This document shows, in pieces, positions 62,701 through 64,000 of a DNA stretch of 64,000 nt. The notes beneath the pieces were generated by a model that saw only the letters and a program-made list of their open reading frames with translations, was not told the DNA's origin and made no database searches. The DNA lies in contig OW388303.1 of the NCBI GenBank assembly GCA_936450465.1, positions 6,015,193 through 6,079,192 of the forward strand. Direction: 5' to 3'. Positions within the stretch are counted from its first letter, which is position 1. Each line of letters opens with the position of its first letter. Made by a program: the position numbers and the translations under genes. Source of the stretch: Gibbula magus. Its lineage: Eukaryota; Mollusca; Gastropoda; Trochida; Trochidae.

Positions 62701-64000
62701 TGGACTCTATAGCGGTGGAGTGTCTCGGGTCTGTTCTGATCTGGGACTCTCGCAGTGTCGAGTGAGGATGAATAGGAGACTGTTGAGGTGAGGGATCAGG
62801 ATGACGTCCCTCCCTTACTGGAGATGATGAATCACGATGTTTGAAAAGGTCACCATCTGACCTTGACCGTAGCCGACTTTCATAAGGGTCATGATCTTGA
62901 GGATCTCTTCCCGAAGATCGAGAATCAAGGTACTGCTCGGAGCTGCGGGTCTGGCTGGATCCACTCTGCAAGTTTTGGCTTGACCTACTGTCCTGGTTAT
63001 GACCTGACATCGGGTCAAGTTGGCCTGACCTTGACTCCATCGACTGCAATGACCTTGACTCTAATGTCAACCCTGATCTTGAACCAACCGTCTGTCTAAG
63101 ACTATCATATTCTCGGCTTGTTCTGCTCTCAGAGTAAGTCCCGCGACCACTGCTAACATAATGGCTTGAGCCATCCCCAAAATCCTGACTTGAGCCACCC
63201 CTTAAGTCCTGACTTGAGCCACCCCTAAGGTCCCGACTTGAGCCACCCCTTAAGTCCTGACTTGAGCCACCCCTTAAGTCCTGACTTGAGCCACCCCTAA
63301 GGTCCTGACTTGAGCCACCCCTAAGGTCCTGACTTGAGCCACCCCTTAAGTCCTGACTTGAGCCACCCATTAAGTCCTGACTTGAGCCACCCCTTAAGTC
63401 CTGACTTGAGCCACCCCTAAGGTCCTGACTTGAGCCACCCCTAAGGTCCTGACTTGAGCCACCCCTAAAATCTTGACTTGAGCTACTCTTTAAATTTTGA
63501 CCTGAACTGCTTTCTGTATACTGTGTTGACTGGCTTCCATATGACCCTACACGTCTATCATTGTCCATCTGAAGACCAGAGGATGATATCCTTGAGATCT
63601 CCTGACTTGATCGTGACCGTTGACCCTCAACTTGACCATGTGACATTTCCATCCTTCTGTGCTCACTTCCTGTGTCATCAATATCTCGCAGAACTCTTCT
63701 TGCAGCTTGTAATGTTTCATCATTCTCAAATCGTTTCGGCTGAGACTGCTGTAGATCTCTATTTCTGAAATCCTCTGACGCCCTTGAGTGACCCTGCCTA
63801 TCTTGAGAGGTGTCATCAGATGTGAAGTTGCTCCTTGAGCCAATTCCAGACTCAGTGTCTAGTTCAGCCCTGGCCTCGAGCTTACTCAGTGTGTCTCTCG
63901 GGCTGTGGGCTCGTACAGAGTCCAGAGCTCTCTCGGGCTTTGTGTCTCGACTACGTAAACTTTCTCGACTGTCCACCTCATCAGGAACAGCTCGAGAGCT
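53733..64000 (-). CDS. ALMS1-like: ALMS1-like centrosome/basal-body protein, 3' part (8 coding exons, 1199 codons)
   Basis: Minus-strand gene cut by the right window edge. Exons in transcript order: 64000(open)-62637, 62255-62142, 61584-60128, 59596-59313, 58952-58778, 58276-58213, 54368-54269, 53774-53733 with TGA. All introns are GT-AG and phases match throughout. The protein is highly polar (S, R, Q, E, K). It has a GGSSQDLR tandem repeat (residues about 173-277 from the edge), an E/K/R coiled-coil stretch (about 680-715) and basic SR-rich linkers. The C-terminus reads GIAWFVEVKEQRPWRQP, LSLQDAFNTKMQQFVSKSRE, PKKRVFTRQEQKDLTKK and KYSKLPEVLHREETERRL, which follows the ALMS motif of vertebrate ALMS1 (also in C10orf90 and CEP295). 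The GIAWF...PWR-PL block favours ALMS1 or C10orf90. ALMS1 acts at centrosomes and ciliary basal bodies. Family confidence is high; orthology is less certain. Confidence 0.88.
54269..54368 (-). CDS. ALMS1-like: ALMS1-like exon, distal ALMS motif
   Basis: Acceptor tctacacag, donor AAG|GTAAAA on minus. Encodes KYSKLPEVLHREETERRL, equivalent to the LPEVQKKREE-type block of ALMS1. Confidence 0.88.
55782..55903. repeat. Inverted repeat, about 45-bp arms
   Basis: The left arm with aggagaaaccatgatatcga and gatatggtaaggtt is inverted in the right arm with aaccttaccatatccgaggc and atggtttctcc. It lies in an ALMS1-like intron. Confidence 0.65.
56052..56130 (+). mobile_element. tRNA(Met)-like SINE head relic
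   Basis: It begins gcctcattggcgcagtaga, like elongator tRNA-Met, and has a B box gggttcgagac. The acceptor and T stems do not close, so it is a degraded SINE or tRNA pseudogene. Confidence 0.4.
56308..56335. repeat. 28-bp near-perfect palindrome
   Basis: gagggacttacaa and ttgtaagtccctc are exact inverses with a 2-nt centre. Confidence 0.8.
57016..57042. repeat. 27-bp palindrome
   Basis: attgttgtcaac and gttgacaacaat are exact inverses around a 3-nt loop. Confidence 0.75.
58213..58276 (-). CDS. ALMS1-like: ALMS1-like exon, PKKRVFTRQEQKDL block
   Basis: Acceptor tccatcag, donor AA|GTAAGT on minus. 64 nt, in phase with both neighbours. Corresponds to the PKRVFLAIQ-type block of the ALMS motif. 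Confidence 0.88.
58534..58729. mobile_element. Foldback MITE, caagtc..taact family, copy 3
   Basis: The ends ttccctcgcaagtcataac and gttatgacttgagggggaa are inverses. Inner parts (ccttgccgcattttgttg and aacaaaatgcagcaaagcc) also pair. It is inserted in an ALMS1-like intron and is the best preserved of three copies. Confidence 0.75.
58778..58952 (-). CDS. ALMS1-like: ALMS1-like exon, DAFNTKMQQF block
   Basis: Acceptor ttgttccag, donor G|GTTAGT on minus. 58 codons rich in R/K/E (ERQKRMALAAEHRRMQ), probably helical. Matches the start of the ALMS motif core. Confidence 0.9.
58953..59312 (-). other. ALMS1-like intron, no other feature
   Basis: 360 bp with GT-AG ends, nothing else recognised. Confidence 0.6.
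59313..59596 (-). CDS. ALMS1-like: ALMS1-like exon, GIAWFVEVKEQRPWRQP block
   Basis: Acceptor ctgttaccag, donor CAA|GTGAGT on minus. 284 nt. GIAWF...PWRQPL is the conserved block before the ALMS motif. An acidic segment (NEDEENEYP) follows. Confidence 0.9.
59597..60127 (-). other. ALMS1-like intron, no other feature
   Basis: 531 bp with GT-AG ends; a plus-strand open frame at 59797-59994 has no support. Confidence 0.6.
60128..61584 (-). CDS. ALMS1-like: ALMS1-like large internal exon
   Basis: Acceptor ctctcaacag, donor A|GTAAGT on minus. 1457 nt. Contains an N-terminal acidic segment, INRLWERFQELNPTDSDTS (also found in ALMS1-type C-terminal regions as I recall, unverified), a long charged coiled coil and a basic SR-rich tail. 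Confidence 0.9.
61585..62141 (-). other. ALMS1-like intron, no other feature
   Basis: 557 bp with GT-AG ends, nothing else recognised. Confidence 0.55.
62142..62255 (-). CDS. ALMS1-like: ALMS1-like short exon
   Basis: Acceptor tgtttcag, donor AG|GTCTGT on minus. 114 nt, phase matches both neighbours. Charged, with RSSDRKDTRQRMEQSRKA. The donor is weaker than the others. Confidence 0.8.
62256..62636 (-). other. ALMS1-like intron, no other feature
   Basis: 381 bp with GT-AG ends (donor AG|GTGAGG), nothing else recognised. Confidence 0.55.
62637..64000 (-). CDS. ALMS1-like: ALMS1-like large exon, open at window edge
   Basis: 454 codons plus 2 nt, open through the right edge, so its 5' end is outside. 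Very rich in S, R, D, Q and G, probably disordered. Contains the 24-bp repeat described separately. Codons upstream of the first GTG stay open, so no start is assigned. Confidence 0.88.
63168..63482 (-). repeat. 24-bp coding minisatellite (GGSSQDLR)
   Basis: About 13 head-to-tail copies of a 24-bp unit (plus strand: tcctgacttgagccacccct) encode GGSSQDLR, with variants GGSSQDLM and GGSSRDLR and degenerate end copies (GGSSQDFG, DGSSHYV). All copies keep frame. Synonymous ttaag/taagg alternation marks sub-types. Confidence 0.95.

Overview
This is eukaryotic, AT-rich nuclear DNA with GT-AG introns. The tRNA-derived SINE tail, the crowd of small foldback transposons and the two recognisable genes suggest a lophotrochozoan invertebrate, most likely a mollusc (gastropod or bivalve). 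That placement is inference from repeat style and protein likeness; no species was identified.

Layout. 1-6.1 kb: no gene seen, scattered foldback MITEs. 6.1-6.65 kb: a TIR-bounded non-autonomous DNA element. About 6.67-21.87 kb: one very large satellite of a 48-bp monomer (about 317 copies) with higher-order organisation; 48 is a multiple of 3, so both strands are open over long distances. 22-28.6 kb: gene-poor DNA with MITEs and a long hairpin. 28.6-30.24 kb: an apparently intact Tc1 transposon with a 340-aa DD34E transposase. 30.3-35 kb: gene-poor, with a possible small minus-strand ORF and a hAT MITE with a perfect 8-bp target duplication. 36.8-46.7 kb, plus strand: a complete 10-exon sideroflexin gene (320 aa, SFXN1/3-like, mitochondrial inner-membrane serine carrier family), with a hAT element and an 874-bp tandem-repeat element in intron 1. 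46.7-53.0 kb: intergenic DNA between two convergent genes, with SINEs, MITEs and a foldback repeat cluster. 53.7-64.0 kb, minus strand: the last eight coding exons (1199 codons) of an ALMS1-like centrosome/basal-body protein, with a Ser/Gly/Gln/Asp 8-residue tandem repeat and a complete C-terminal ALMS motif. Its 5' part lies beyond the right edge.

The sideroflexin and ALMS1-like genes are tail to tail and have no evident functional link. The most unusual structure is the satellite: its 48-bp period, and a recurrent 45-bp variant that removes exactly one codon, keep one frame open across roughly 13.8 kb, broken only by recurrent substitution-type stops. I think neutral amplification is the likelier explanation, but a translated repeat should be tested for.
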